Assembly: GCA_030066215.1 (NCBI GenBank)
Contig: JASJCA010000030.1
Location: 1 to 48,918, forward strand
DNA length: 48,918 nucleotides
From: Rhodobacter sp.
Lineage (GTDB): Bacteria > Pseudomonadota > Alphaproteobacteria > Rhodobacterales > Rhodobacteraceae
Direction of reading: 5' to 3'
Shown: one piece after another, positions 27,141 through 44,110 of the stretch
Numbering within the stretch: position 1 is the first letter of the stretch
How the letters are laid out: the number at the start of each line of letters is the position of its first letter
Translations under genes and position numbers: made by a program
Notes under the pieces: generated by a model
Seen by the model: only the letters and a program-made list of their open reading frames with translations
What the model was told of the DNA's origin: nothing
The model's database searches: none

Positions 27141-27818
27141 ATGAGCATCGCCAGACCGGTCGGGCGGGGCGCCGCCGCACAGAAATATGACATCCTAACG
27201 GCCATGGGCACTTATGCCTTGGCCCAGCCAAAAGGCCCGCAGCGCCTTGTCCTTCGTTTCATCACATTGATCACGGCGCGCTATAACTGGGCCCGCGACG
27301 AACTGAAGGTCGGACAGAGAGAGATCGCTCGGTTATGGTCGTGCGATATTCGAACCGTAAAACGAGAAACGGCGAAACTGCGCGGCTTGGGTTGGCTACG
27401 GGTCCGACGTCCCGGAGCCCGTGGGCGTGTCACCGAATACGGTCTGGTGATCGATGCGATCTTGGCCGCAACACAGCCGCATTGGCCCGCGATCGGCCCT
27501 GATTTTCCGATCCGCATGTCCGAACAGGCCGACGCAAAGGTGGTGCCACTGCCGGTGTCGGGACCGGTCGATCCGCCAGACACCACGGCCGGAACGGAAT
27601 GGGCTTTGGCACAGGGCGACCTCTATCGCGAGGACACCGGGCTTTATGCCGCGTGGCTCAAGTCATTGCGTAGAATTGAGCGGGCAGGGGGCCGTCTTGT
27701 TCTTGCCGCGCCTAGCCGTTTTCACGCGGCCTATGTCGATACCCATCTCAAAGCCCGACTGCTAGCCGCCTGCCAAGCGGCGGATGAGACCGTGCACGAC
27801 GTGGTCATCACGTCTTGA
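27141..27818 (+). CDS. DnaA-like plasmid replication initiator
   Basis: Replication protein of the 'DnaA-like' replicons known from Rhodobacterales plasmids, 225 residues from the ATG at 27141 (AGGA upstream). Earlier in-frame starts (ATG 27051, TTG 26991) would lengthen it with unconserved sequence. The N-terminal two-thirds contains a helix-turn-helix (LKVGQREIARLWSCDIRTVK) next to RLVLRFITLITARYNWA. The C-terminus (LYAAWLKSLRRIERAGGRLV then LAAPSRFHAAYVDTHLKARL) resembles DnaA domain I, which gives the family its name. Assignment is from recognised pattern only. It is followed by a strong bidirectional terminator. Confidence 0.85.
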   Translation: MSIARPVGRGAAAQKYDILTAMGTYALAQPKGPQRLVLRFITLITARYNWARDELKVGQREIARLWSCDIRTVKRETAKLRGLGWLRVRRPGARGRVTEYGLVIDAILAATQPHWPAIGPDFPIRMSEQADAKVVPLPVSGPVDPPDTTAGTEWALAQGDLYREDTGLYAAWLKSLRRIERAGGRLVLAAPSRFHAAYVDTHLKARLLAACQAADETVHDVVITS

Positions 27819-27827
27819 CACCAATAG

Positions 27828-27864
27828 AAAACGGCCGCCGGGGTTTGAACCCGGCGGCCGTTTT
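27828..27864. terminator. Bidirectional terminator between initiator gene and cycA
   Basis: AAAACGGCCGCCGGG (27828-27842) and CCCGGCGGCCGTTTT (27850-27864) form a perfect 15-bp stem with a 7-base loop and T runs on both strands. It separates the convergent initiator and cycA transcripts. Confidence 0.92.
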
Positions 27865-27880
27865 GATCAAATCTCAGGTC

Positions 27881-28357
27881 CTAGTTGGTCGCGGCCGGAT
27901 CGCCGTCCGCGTCGTCCTCGGACGGTGTGGCGTACTTGCCAAGTAGTGCGGTCAGATTCAGCGCGTCTTCCTCTTTGCGCACCTTGAAGGACATCTTGCT
28001 GCGCGCCTTCTTGTCGTCGAGATAGGTGCGCAAGAAATCCTTCGGGTCTTGTAGGTAGGCAACCAGTTGCTCTTCGTCCCAAACGAGCCCGGCCTCTCCG
28101 GCCTCAACAAGCGATTTGCCGTAGCGGAACCCATCCACCACGCCCGCCTGACGGCCAAACACGCCGAACAGGTTCGGGCCGGTCTTGGCCTTCTTGCCGT
28201 GCAGTACGTTGCCGTCGTCGTCGGCGATCACGTGGCAGGTCTGGCACTGGCTGAACGCGTCGGCGCCGGCGTCGGCGTCGCCAGTGACATGGCCCTCGGC
28301 CAGGGCGGGGGCGGCCAGCGACAGGGCGGCCAGAAGCGGAAGGGTGGTGCGGATCAT
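27881..28357 (-). CDS. cycA: Cytochrome c2
   Basis: Soluble periplasmic haem c protein that carries electrons from the cytochrome bc1 complex to the photo-oxidised reaction centre. It has 158 residues from the ATG at 28357. A signal peptide (MIRTTLPLLAALSLAAPALA) is followed by the haem motif FSQCQTCHVI and KTGPNLFGVFGR. The methionine haem ligand is in SKMSFKV. The C-terminus carries an extra acidic tail (SEDDADGDPAATN). It is the last gene of the puh-acsF-hemA group. The 206-bp gap to hemA (28358-28563) holds no feature I can name and may carry its own promoter. Confidence 0.92.
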   Translation of the reverse strand: MIRTTLPLLAALSLAAPALAEGHVTGDADAGADAFSQCQTCHVIADDDGNVLHGKKAKTGPNLFGVFGRQAGVVDGFRYGKSLVEAGEAGLVWDEEQLVAYLQDPKDFLRTYLDDKKARSKMSFKVRKEEDALNLTALLGKYATPSEDDADGDPAATN

Positions 28358-28563
28358 CGATCGGTCCTCGCTGTCAGTTGTGAACGTGCGCATCGGCGGC
28401 TTCTATTGCAGGGCAGGGGGGATTCCTCAACCCCGTCTCACGCAACCGTAATTCGCAACCTCGGCACGGCAAGGGGCCAGGCCTGAAAAACCGTCCGGAA
28501 ATGCGGCACGAATTCGCCCATCGCGCCGGGTTTTGCGTCAATTATGGAACGATCTGGGCTTGT

Positions 28564-29778
28564 CTAGGCGACCGCGTGCGCCAGCGCGCAGTGCCGCCAA
28601 AGCGCGTCCAGTGCTTCGACCAGATAGTCGATGTCGGCGTCGCTGTGCAGCGGCGAGGGCGTGATCCGCAACCGTTCGGTGCCTTTCGGCACGGTCGGGT
28701 AATTGATCGGCTGCACGTAGATGCCCCAGTCGTCCATCAGGATGTCGCTGATCTGGCGGCATTTCACCGGATCCTTGATCATCACCGGGATGATGTGGCT
28801 GTCGTTCGGCAGATGCGGGATGCCGAGTTGGTCGAGCCGTGCCCGGAGCTTCGCCACTTGCCGGCGCTGGCGCGCGCGTTCCATGTCCGACTGCTTCAGA
28901 TGCCGGATCGAGGCGCGTGCCGCGGCCGCGACGGCCGGGGGCAGGGCGGTGGTGAAGATGAACCCGCTGGCGAAGCTACGTACGAAGTCGCAGAGCGCCG
29001 CCGATCCGGTGATATAGCCACCCACGACCCCATAGGCCTTGCCGAGCGTCCCCTCGATCAGGTCGATCCGGTCGGCCAGTCCTTCGCGTTCCGATATCCC
29101 GCCACCGCGCGGGCCGTAGAGGCCGACGGCATGAACCTCGTCGAGATAGGTCATCGCGCCGTGATTCTCGGCGACCTCGACGATCTCGGCCATCGGGCAG
29201 ATGTCGCCATCCATTGAATAGACAGACTCGAAGGCGACGATCTTGGGCCGGTCGGGGCCGATCGCGGAAAGCTTCCGGTCCAAGTCCTCGACGTCGTTGT
29301 GCCGCCAGATCACCTTGTCGGCGCGGGAATGGCGGATGCCTTCGATCATCGAGGCGTGGTTGCCGGCATCTGACAGGATCACCGCGCCGGGTAGGCGGGC
29401 GCCCAGGGTGGATAGAGCGGCCCAGTTAGAGACGTAGCCGCTGGTGAAGAGTAGCGCGGCCTCCTTGCCGTGCAGGTCGGCGAGTTCCTGTTCCAAGAGC
29501 AAATGATAGTGGTTGGTTCCCGAGATGTTGCGCGTGCCACCCGCCCCGGTGCCGCATTCATCGATTGCGTCTTTCATCGCCTGCATCACTGCGGGGTGCT
29601 GACCCATGCCCAGATAATCGTTCGAGCACCAGACTGTCACCTCGCGCTCTCCGCCGTCGCAATGGTTCCTGGCCCGTGGGAAGCTGCCGCAGCGCCGTTC
29701 CAGATCGGCGAAGATCCGGTAATTGCCTTCGTCTTTCAACGTGTCCAGCTGGGCGGAAAACAGCGCGTTGAAATCCAT
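28564..29778 (-). CDS. hemA: 5-aminolevulinate synthase
   Basis: PLP enzyme of the C4 route: glycine plus succinyl-CoA to 5-aminolevulinate, the first step of tetrapyrrole synthesis. It has 404 residues. Key segments: [50 protein letters not shown] and the PLP lysine in [15 protein letters not shown]. The protein is complete. It lies 3 bp downstream of puhE, so it is in the same operon. Carrying it with the pigment genes lets precursor supply rise with pigment demand; a separate housekeeping copy elsewhere is likely but not visible. Confidence 0.96.
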   Translation of the reverse strand: MDFNALFSAQLDTLKDEGNYRIFADLERRCGSFPRARNHCDGGEREVTVWCSNDYLGMGQHPAVMQAMKDAIDECGTGAGGTRNISGTNHYHLLLEQELADLHGKEAALLFTSGYVSNWAALSTLGARLPGAVILSDAGNHASMIEGIRHSRADKVIWRHNDVEDLDRKLSAIGPDRPKIVAFESVYSMDGDICPMAEIVEVAENHGAMTYLDEVHAVGLYGPRGGGISEREGLADRIDLIEGTLGKAYGVVGGYITGSAALCDFVRSFASGFIFTTALPPAVAAAARASIRHLKQSDMERARQRRQVAKLRARLDQLGIPHLPNDSHIIPVMIKDPVKCRQISDILMDDWGIYVQPINYPTVPKGTERLRITPSPLHSDADIDYLVEALDALWRHCALAHAVA

Positions 29779-29781
29779 CTC

Positions 29782-30585
29782 TCACTCTCCCGGGGTCAGT
29801 GTCTTGTCGTTGGCTTTGGGCGCAGGGATCATCCAGCGCCAGAGTTTCTCGTCCGGTAATGGCAGGACCATCAGCCAGTGTTCCAGCAGCGCCAGGGCGG
29901 TCAGAGCGGCGAGCAGGGCAAAGCCGACTGCCGCGCCGGGTGTTGCCGCGGAATAGAGACGTTCCAGCCAGCACGCGGTGGCGAAACTCAAGAGCGTCAC
30001 CGAGATCGGGAAGATCCAGCTGTGGCTGCGCTGGCGGAAATGGCTGGGCAGGTGCGATAGCGGGCCGGGCAGGAACTCGATATTAATCTTCGGCACGCCG
30101 AGAAACAGGTTCAGCTTGGCCGAGATCCGTGCAGCGTAGAGCAGCGCGAAGGTCCAGAGCGCGAAGGTGTTGACGGCTTCGCGGCTGGCGATGATCAGGA
30201 CCGCCAGGCAAAGGACCAGCAGAACCTCGTGGAAAGCGACGGTGCCCCAGGCCCGCATGAATCGCTCGAACCCGGCGGTGCCGGGAGGGCAGGGGACCGG
30301 GTTCGGGCCGGTCACGATGCCGGACAGGAACGCCAACTCGACCCAGCCCCAGATCGCCAGCGCCGAAAGGAACGCGACGTAGACCGCCGCGACACTGTCG
30401 GATCCCAGCGTCTGCCAGACCCCGTAGCAGCCCGCCATCAGGAACGGCAGGCCGAAGATGCTGGTGAGGAAATGCGCGTCTTTGCCGACGCGGTCGGCGC
30501 TCTTGACCACCCAAAGGATCGCGCCGGTGGAAAACCACCAGACGAACAGCGCAAAGAGCGCCGCGATCCAAGGAGAGGCCATCAT
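29782..30585 (-). CDS. puhE: Photosynthetic complex assembly protein PuhE
   Basis: Integral membrane protein found beside acsF in proteobacterial photosynthesis clusters. It is implicated in reaction-centre/LH1 assembly and pigment level in Rhodobacter; its mechanism is unknown. It has 267 residues with about seven hydrophobic helices. Recognisable segments are FHEVLLVLCLAVLIIASREA, RISAKLNLFLGVPKINIEFL and LPSHFRQRSHSW. The start at 30585 is preceded by AGGAGAGG; an adjacent second ATG is also possible. Confidence 0.9.
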   Translation of the reverse strand: MMASPWIAALFALFVWWFSTGAILWVVKSADRVGKDAHFLTSIFGLPFLMAGCYGVWQTLGSDSVAAVYVAFLSALAIWGWVELAFLSGIVTGPNPVPCPPGTAGFERFMRAWGTVAFHEVLLVLCLAVLIIASREAVNTFALWTFALLYAARISAKLNLFLGVPKINIEFLPGPLSHLPSHFRQRSHSWIFPISVTLLSFATACWLERLYSAATPGAAVGFALLAALTALALLEHWLMVLPLPDEKLWRWMIPAPKANDKTLTPGE

Positions 30586-30598
30586 CGCACCATGCGCT

Positions 30599-31732
30599 CT
30601 AGTAGGCCGGCTGCAGCCGCGTGGTTTCGGGCACGCGGTGTTTGTTGGCGGGGATTGTTAGCAGGGACGCAAAGGCTAGGGCCGCTTTGGCGCTGCCACC
30701 AAGCTCCTTCAGTTTGCCGCCGATGCCGCCCTGTTCCTTGCCTTCTGCAATTTGCACATTGGCTTTGTGCAGACGTTCCAGGCTCGGCTGCCAGCGCGGA
30801 TGCTCGATATCGAGTGTGATCGGGAAGATCTGTTCGCTGAGCTTCGAGGTCTTGGTGAAGACCTCATGCGCGTACCAATCCGGATCGACGCCAAGCGCCT
30901 TATGGAATGCCGGGCGCTGATGGTCGCGGACATACATCGTGGCGTAGACCGCGGTGAGGAAGAACTTGATCCAGTAGACGTTTATGCCTTGGGTCAGCTT
31001 CGGATCGGTCTTCATCAGCAGGGCGAAGGCCTCGCCGTGGCGGAACTCGTCATTGCACCATTCCTCGAACCACTTGAAGATCGGGTGGAACCGGTGCTCG
31101 GGGTTCGCCTGCAGGTGCCGGAAGATGGTGATGTAGCGGGCGTAGCCGATCTTCTCGCTGAGGTAGGTGGCGTAGTAGATGAACTTGGGCCGGAAGTAGG
31201 TGTATTTCTTCTTCTGGGTCAGGAAGCCCAGGTTCACCGCCACTCCGGCCTCGCGCAGGGCATCGTTGATGAAGCCCGCATGCCGCGCCTCGTCGCGCGC
31301 CATCAGCTGGAACAGTTGCGTGATTTCCTTGTTCGCGCCGCGGCGCTTCATCTCTTTGTAGAGCACGCAGCCCGAGAACTCGGCGGTGCAGGAGGAGATC
31401 AGGAAGTCGATGAACTCCTTCCGCAGATCCGGGTCCATGCCGTCCCAATCGACGTGGTCCCAATCCTCGTTCTTCTTGAAATGGCCTTTGTTAGGGTCGC
31501 TAACCATCTCGCCGATCAGCGGATCCCATTCGTCGCGCACGCCCTCGACGTTGATGGCGTCAAGCTCGTCGAAATCGGTCGTGTAGAACCGTGGGGTCAG
31601 CAGGGTGTTCCGCATCGCCACTTCGGTGGCCGAGACGGAATCGAGGACGGCCTGGGCCTCTTGAATGGCCAGGCCTTCCTCGACGGTGGTGGCGTCGGCG
31701 GAGTGCTGGGGCAGGGGGGTCTGGACGTTCAT
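30599..31732 (-). CDS. acsF: Mg-protoporphyrin IX monomethyl ester oxidative cyclase AcsF
   Basis: Oxygen-dependent di-iron cyclase that forms the isocyclic ring E to give protochlorophyllide. It has 377 residues from the ATG at 31732; the frame open upstream overlaps the preceding gene. The di-iron motifs are LMARDEARHAGF and EEWCNDEFRHGEAF, with CTAEFSGCVLYKE supplying a further glutamate. It is the only ring-E cyclase here (no bchE), so pigment synthesis from this cluster needs oxygen. The ATG overlaps the stop of the preceding 98-aa gene. Confidence 0.96.
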   Translation of the reverse strand: MNVQTPLPQHSADATTVEEGLAIQEAQAVLDSVSATEVAMRNTLLTPRFYTTDFDELDAINVEGVRDEWDPLIGEMVSDPNKGHFKKNEDWDHVDWDGMDPDLRKEFIDFLISSCTAEFSGCVLYKEMKRRGANKEITQLFQLMARDEARHAGFINDALREAGVAVNLGFLTQKKKYTYFRPKFIYYATYLSEKIGYARYITIFRHLQANPEHRFHPIFKWFEEWCNDEFRHGEAFALLMKTDPKLTQGINVYWIKFFLTAVYATMYVRDHQRPAFHKALGVDPDWYAHEVFTKTSKLSEQIFPITLDIEHPRWQPSLERLHKANVQIAEGKEQGGIGGKLKELGGSAKAALAFASLLTIPANKHRVPETTRLQPAY

Positions 31733-32025
31733 AGCTTGACCTCCTCGCTGAACGAGAATTCGCACAGTTCCATGACCTCGAAATCGCCGGTCAGCCGGGT
31801 CCACAGCTGTTCCAGCTTGGACGCGCGAACGATGATCGCCTCGCGGTCTTCGCTTACGATCTCACCGAAGGGCGCCATGATCTCGGGCCCTTGTACCTTC
31901 ACCTCGTCGCCGGGATAGACCACGGCGCCGTTGTTGAACCGCACGTGCGCGTGCAGGCTTTCAAAGCAGTGGCTGATTTCGACCGTGCAGGGCGCCCGTT
32001 CGATCTCTTTCGTCAGAAGTCCCAT
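31729..32025 (-). CDS. Conserved small protein between puhC and acsF, function unknown
   Basis: 98 residues, soluble, no signal peptide or membrane segment. Visible features are CFESLHAHVRFNNGAVVYPG, DEVKVQGPEIMAPFGEIVSE and an acidic C-terminus (GDFEVMELCEFSFSEEVKL). A gene of this size occurs at this spot in roseobacter photosynthesis clusters and is normally annotated hypothetical. Its stop overlaps the acsF start (ATGA), so coupling to AcsF is tight. A role as partner of the cyclase is a guess. In some other organisms an aerobic cyclase needs an additional small subunit; I see no motif proving that this is one. Confidence 0.85.
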   Translation of the reverse strand: MGLLTKEIERAPCTVEISHCFESLHAHVRFNNGAVVYPGDEVKVQGPEIMAPFGEIVSEDREAIIVRASKLEQLWTRLTGDFEVMELCEFSFSEEVKL

Positions 32026-32051
32026 GGTTTCGGTTCCCTTTTGTCTTGGCT

Positions 32052-32522
32052 TCAGTTGGTCAGCAGCCGTTCAAACGCGGCCTTGTTGTCTTGTCCGAAA
32101 TTGCCCAGCTCGGCGCTCCACCCGGTTTCGGGGTCGTGCACAGCAAGTCGGCCGTTGGCGTAGGCCACCAGCTCGACAGGCGGATTGCCGGCAACGCGGT
32201 TTTTGCCGCGCTCGTGCGCCATGGCGTTCTGGATCACGGTAATGAAGCCGCCATGCGCCAGATCGGCTAATACGGTGCCGTCCGCCGCCAGCACCTTCAC
32301 TGCCTTGGCGCCTCCGCCTTCCAACATGATCTGGCGGCTTTGCAGCACCTCGGCCTCGTGCGGCACGCCGACATGCGGCCTGTCGGTGTAGACCCCGAAG
32401 CTGACGATGACGAGCGAGGCCATGGCCAGCGCGAACATCGCCCGCACCAGCACCTTGGGGATCATTTCCCGGTCGGTGTTGCGCAGCTGCGGCGCGCGCG
32501 GGGTGTAGGTTTGATCGGACAT
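32052..32522 (-). CDS. puhC: Photosynthetic complex assembly protein PuhC
   Basis: Membrane-anchored factor needed for full reaction-centre/LH1 assembly in Rhodobacter. It has 156 residues. A short cytoplasmic N-terminus with basic residues is followed by one membrane helix (about 25-45, LVRAMFALAMASLVIVSFGV) and a periplasmic domain of about 110 residues with GFITVIQNAMAHER and NPPVELVAYANGRLAVHDP. It follows puhB by 21 bp. Confidence 0.92.
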   Translation of the reverse strand: MSDQTYTPRAPQLRNTDREMIPKVLVRAMFALAMASLVIVSFGVYTDRPHVGVPHEAEVLQSRQIMLEGGGAKAVKVLAADGTVLADLAHGGFITVIQNAMAHERGKNRVAGNPPVELVAYANGRLAVHDPETGWSAELGNFGQDNKAAFERLLTN

Positions 32523-32543
32523 CTCTTCGGTTCCCAGGTTTTG

Positions 32544-33173
32544 TTATTCCGCGGCGACGGCGGTTGGTTCGAGACGGGTGACTTCGGGCTGGCTGACCCG
32601 GGTCTCGGCGGCCTCGGCGAGGATACGCGCCACGTTTTCGGCGTCGGGGATGCAGCGCAGCGCCGGTTCGGTCTTTTTCATCCGCCAGGGGCGGACATGC
32701 GGCCAGCAGATCAGATAGCTGAGCTTGGTTTCGCCCAGCGTTTGCATCGCGATGGTGCCGGTGCCGGATGTCTTCAGATCCAGATTGGCGGTCCCGAGCT
32801 TTTTGTAGGGGATGTTGAAGGTCACGGTCAGCGCCGCACCGATCCGCATCGCCACCCGCGCGGTGGTGATCGTGTAGACCGTCGAGCGTGCCTGCACCCA
32901 GGCGATCAGGAGGATGATCGCACAGGTGACAAACCCAAGCGCCAGCAAGGGCAGGGCGGTCAGCAACACTGATGGAAAGGGCACCTCGGTCGACGCCACG
33001 CCCACGCGCCAAAGGCTGAGCAGCACGAACCAGCCTGCGACCCAATAAAGCCCCATCGCCTCGCGCGCGAGCGCCCAGGTTTGCGGCCGTCCCTGCCAAA
33101 GGATCTGCTCTCCGCTTGGCGGGCGGGCGGGCAATCCGCGGACGGGTTCAAAGGCAAAGTCGTCGTGGGGCAT
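32544..33173 (-). CDS. puhB: Photosynthetic complex assembly protein PuhB
   Basis: Assembly factor for the reaction centre, 209 residues with a few membrane helices. EQILWQGRPQTWALAREAMG (about 22-41) and the following bacterial PH-like region (YTITTARVAMRIGAALTVTF) are characteristic. It lies directly downstream of puhA (41-bp gap) in the puhABC order. Confidence 0.93.
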   Translation of the reverse strand: MPHDDFAFEPVRGLPARPPSGEQILWQGRPQTWALAREAMGLYWVAGWFVLLSLWRVGVASTEVPFPSVLLTALPLLALGFVTCAIILLIAWVQARSTVYTITTARVAMRIGAALTVTFNIPYKKLGTANLDLKTSGTGTIAMQTLGETKLSYLICWPHVRPWRMKKTEPALRCIPDAENVARILAEAAETRVSQPEVTRLEPTAVAAE

Positions 33174-33214
33174 GGCTAAAGCCCTTTCCTATCAGTGCGT
33201 TACGCTAGGTGTTC

Positions 33215-33952
33215 CTAGTCGTACATGGCGCCGCCTGCGACGTAGCCGCAGATCTTGTCTTCCTCGAGCAGGGTGACCTGATCGGCCGCCTTGGTCGCCG
33301 GAATACCGGGGAAGCGGCCGGAGTTCAGCGATTTGACCCAGACGTATCGGGGCTTGATCTTGGCCATCGTCATCGGGACCAGCCGCTTGCCGCCGCCGTC
33401 CTTCAACTCGACCTCCAGGTAGCGGACCATCTGCTCCGGCACGTCGATCCACATGTCGCTGATCGTGCCGGCGATGGTGTCGTCTTTGCCAACTACCGGC
33501 ATGCCGCGCGGGTCGGTGCCGGCGGATACCGCATAGTCCTCGACGCTGCCCATGGGCCGGATTTTGACATGCCCGTGGCCGTCCAATTCCGGAACGTCGC
33601 GGCGCGGGGCCCAGCTGGCCGGGCCGACGCCGTCTGCCAGCGCGTCGCCGGTGGGGATATGCGGGAAGCCGTCGCTGTCGCTGCGCTGCAAAGCCAGGTC
33701 GTCGCGGTCGCCACGCTGGCCCGAAGGCACAGTGACCTCGCCGCGCCCGTCGCGCAGGTGGAAGGTCTTGTCCTTCGGCACCGGGAATGGGCCCTGGTTG
33801 CCCGCTGGATTGCCGTCGTCATCCTCCAGCGGATACCCTTCGCGCATGTTCTCGGTCTGTAGGTAGTAGATCAGCAGCGCGAAAAAGATCCAGAACAGCC
33901 AGATCGACAGGCTCGCCAGATCGAAGTTGCCAAAGAAGTTTACGCCAACCAT
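33215..33952 (-). CDS. puhA: Photosynthetic reaction centre H subunit
   Basis: Third reaction-centre subunit, capping the L/M core on the cytoplasmic side and supporting proton delivery to QB. It has 245 residues. The short periplasmic N-terminus, one membrane helix (about 12-32, [20 protein letters not shown]) and the conserved [12 protein letters not shown] precede a cytoplasmic domain ending in [10 protein letters not shown]. The ATG at 33952 is 16 bp after the lhaA stop. Confidence 0.97.
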   Translation of the reverse strand: MVGVNFFGNFDLASLSIWLFWIFFALLIYYLQTENMREGYPLEDDDGNPAGNQGPFPVPKDKTFHLRDGRGEVTVPSGQRGDRDDLALQRSDSDGFPHIPTGDALADGVGPASWAPRRDVPELDGHGHVKIRPMGSVEDYAVSAGTDPRGMPVVGKDDTIAGTISDMWIDVPEQMVRYLEVELKDGGGKRLVPMTMAKIKPRYVWVKSLNSGRFPGIPATKAADQVTLLEEDKICGYVAGGAMYD

Positions 33953-33968
33953 GTCGTGTCCTCCGAGG

Positions 33969-35408
33969 TCAGGTGGGGAAGTCGGCCAGGCCTATCTTGC
34001 CGGCTGCCCCTTGGGTTGGTTGCGGTTGGAAGCTGATCCGCACGAGCGGACCCAGGACGATGAGCGTCGCGAAAAGGAGCGCGATCTCAGTGTGATAGAC
34101 GAAGGAATAGCCGGTGGAGGCGGTATTGAGCGCCTCGCCCAGCTTGCCCGACAGCGCCAGGCCGTTGACGCTGTCGCGCAGGGTTCCGCCGAGCGCGATC
34201 GCCAGGCCCGCCGCCGTCGCCTGCGCCGCGCCCCACGCGCCGAGCGCCAGGCCGCGCCCGGCGATGCCTTGCGCAGGCATGGTCATCGCCGCCATCAGTG
34301 TGGCCACAGCAAAGAGGCCGCTGCCGAAGCCGATGCCGCAGGCGCCGGCGAAGAACAGTGCGGTGGACCCCATCGGCGCGGCGAACACGACCGCCGAGAA
34401 CGCCGCGATGCCGTAGAGCAGCCCGCGCGCGCACATCCGGTAGGGGTTCAGCCCGCGGGCAAGCCAGCGGGCGGCCAAGGCGAAGCCGGTGAGAGCGCCC
34501 GCGGCCCACAGGGCGGTCAGAAGCGTCGTCGCCGACACGGACAGTCCCAGGATTTCGCCGCCATAGGGTTCCAGCAGCACGTCCTGCATGTTGAAGGCCA
34601 GAGTGCCCAGCACCACCACGGCCAACAGCCGTCCGGCATCGCCGCCGCTGGCGTAGTCGGCCCAGGCCTCGCGGAATTTCGGCCGCGGCGCGGTGCGTTC
34701 GGCCTTTGTCATCGGCCGCACACGCTCCTGCCGCCAGAGCGCGATGAGGTTCAAAATCAGCGTCGCCACGGCGGCGCCTTGGACCACCTGGATGAGCCGC
34801 AGGCTGGAATAGTCGCGCAGCAGCCATCCGATGATCAGCGCGGAAATTCCCATACCGATCAAGAACATAACGTAGAGCATCGCCACGACCCGCGGGCGGG
34901 TTGGGTCCGTCGCGCGGTCGCTGGCAAGCGCCAGCCCGGCAGTCTGGGTCATGTGAAGGCCCAGGCCGGTGATCAGAAACGCCAACGCCGCCAGAACCTC
35001 GCCGGCGAAGGGGATTTGGTGCACCGTATCGCCGCTCAGGACCAGCAGCGCGAAGGGCATGATCGCCAACCCGCCCATCTGCCAGAGCGAGCCGAACCAG
35101 AGGTAGGGGATGCGTTTCCAGCCAATGGCCGAGCGGTGCGTGTCGGAGCGGAAGCCTAGAAGCGCCCGGAATGGCGCCACCAGGACCGGCAGGGCGATCA
35201 TGATCGCGACGATGGTTGCGGGCACGCTGAGTTCGACGATCATCACCCGGTTCAACGTGCCCAGCAGCATCACCGTGGCCATGCCGACCGAGATCTGGAA
35301 CAGCGACAGACGCAAGAGTTGCCCTAGCGGCAGGTCGTCCGACGCGGCGTCCGAGAACGGCAGCAGCCGCGCCGAGATAGTCTTGACCTGGCTGCGCGTG
35401 ACGATCAT
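33969..35408 (-). CDS. lhaA: LH1 assembly protein LhaA (PucC/BCH2-family transporter-like)
   Basis: Twelve-helix major-facilitator-type membrane protein needed for LH1 assembly, possibly delivering bacteriochlorophyll. It has 479 residues. [40 protein letters not shown] and [20 protein letters not shown] are typical. It is a paralogue of the orf428 product in this window. The ATG at 35408 overlaps the bchM stop. It sits before puhA, as in Rhodobacter. Confidence 0.93.
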   Translation of the reverse strand: MIVTRSQVKTISARLLPFSDAASDDLPLGQLLRLSLFQISVGMATVMLLGTLNRVMIVELSVPATIVAIMIALPVLVAPFRALLGFRSDTHRSAIGWKRIPYLWFGSLWQMGGLAIMPFALLVLSGDTVHQIPFAGEVLAALAFLITGLGLHMTQTAGLALASDRATDPTRPRVVAMLYVMFLIGMGISALIIGWLLRDYSSLRLIQVVQGAAVATLILNLIALWRQERVRPMTKAERTAPRPKFREAWADYASGGDAGRLLAVVVLGTLAFNMQDVLLEPYGGEILGLSVSATTLLTALWAAGALTGFALAARWLARGLNPYRMCARGLLYGIAAFSAVVFAAPMGSTALFFAGACGIGFGSGLFAVATLMAAMTMPAQGIAGRGLALGAWGAAQATAAGLAIALGGTLRDSVNGLALSGKLGEALNTASTGYSFVYHTEIALLFATLIVLGPLVRISFQPQPTQGAAGKIGLADFPT

Positions 35409-36084
35409 GGTCGCAGCTCCATCGCCTGGCTGATGTAAAAGCCGCTGGTGATCCGAGTGACGGGTCGCAGCGCCGCCTTGACGCCCGCGTCGCGCAGGGC
35501 GCTGGCGATCTGCGCCTCGGAATGCGGCACGATCGCGGGAGAGCGGTCAGAGCGAGGGAACAGCTTACCGGCCACATGCATTGCCGACAGCAGTGGCGTT
35601 TTGGGCGCAACGGTGAAGACGATCTTTCCACGAGTCCGGCCGGCCAGTTCCTCCAACGCCGCCGCAATGTCCGGCGCGCGGTAGTGGATCAGCGAATCCA
35701 TCGCCATGACGAAGTCGAACCGTCCGTGGCGCGCGTCCAGCATGTCACCCGCGACGAACTCGATCTGCCGCAGCAGGGCAGGGGGGGTGCGCCGCCGTGC
35801 GACGTCCAGCAGGCTCGGTGAAATATCGACCGCCACGACCAGCGCGCCCCGTTCGGCCAGCGCGACCGACATCGGCCCGGCCCCGCAGCCCGCGTCGAGC
35901 ACGCGCGCACCGTCCAGGCGGGCGGGCAAGCACTCCAGCATCGCCGCACGCATCGCGTCGCGGCCTTCGCGCACGGTCTGCCGGATCCTGCTGACCGGCG
36001 CGTCCGATGTCAGACGCTCCCACGTCTTCGACGCGGTGCGGTCGAAATAGGTCTCTAACCTGTCCCGTGTCGCCTCATAGGTCA

Positions 36085-36085
<1 letters not shown>
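35405..36085 (-). CDS. bchM: Mg-protoporphyrin IX O-methyltransferase
   Basis: SAM-dependent methyltransferase that makes Mg-protoporphyrin IX monomethyl ester, the AcsF substrate. It has 226 residues. The N-terminal YFDRTASKTWERLTSDAPVS and SAM site VLDAGCGAGPMSVALAERGA (about 61-80) are clear, as is FDFVMAMDSLIHYRA. The ATG overlaps the bchL stop by one base. Confidence 0.95.
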
Positions 36086-43924
<7,839 letters not shown>

Positions 43925-43966
43925 TCAGGTCGTCTGCCGGAAAGACTACCGCCGCCGCCGGAAAAG

Positions 43967-43984
43967 TGTCAATCAAAACTTACA
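43967..43984. promoter_or_regulatory. PpsR/CrtJ box near bchF
   Basis: TGTCAATCAAAACTTACA matches TGT-N12-ACA, 55 bp upstream of the bchF start. Confidence 0.83.
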
Positions 43985-44110
43985 CTCAATAGGTTGACAG
44001 ATTCGCCGATTTCTGCACGGTGTCAGCCTGCATGACAGGTCGGGCCTGTCCCGTGAAAATGGCCGGTTCCATGCTTTTTATCCCCGCCCGCCGGCAAAAT
44101 CACGGCAAGG

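Noticed and set aside
44021..44037. TGTCAGCCTGCATGACA as an eleventh PpsR box
   Set aside because: The spacer is 11 bases, not 12, so the half-sites are out of register. Kept only as a near-match.
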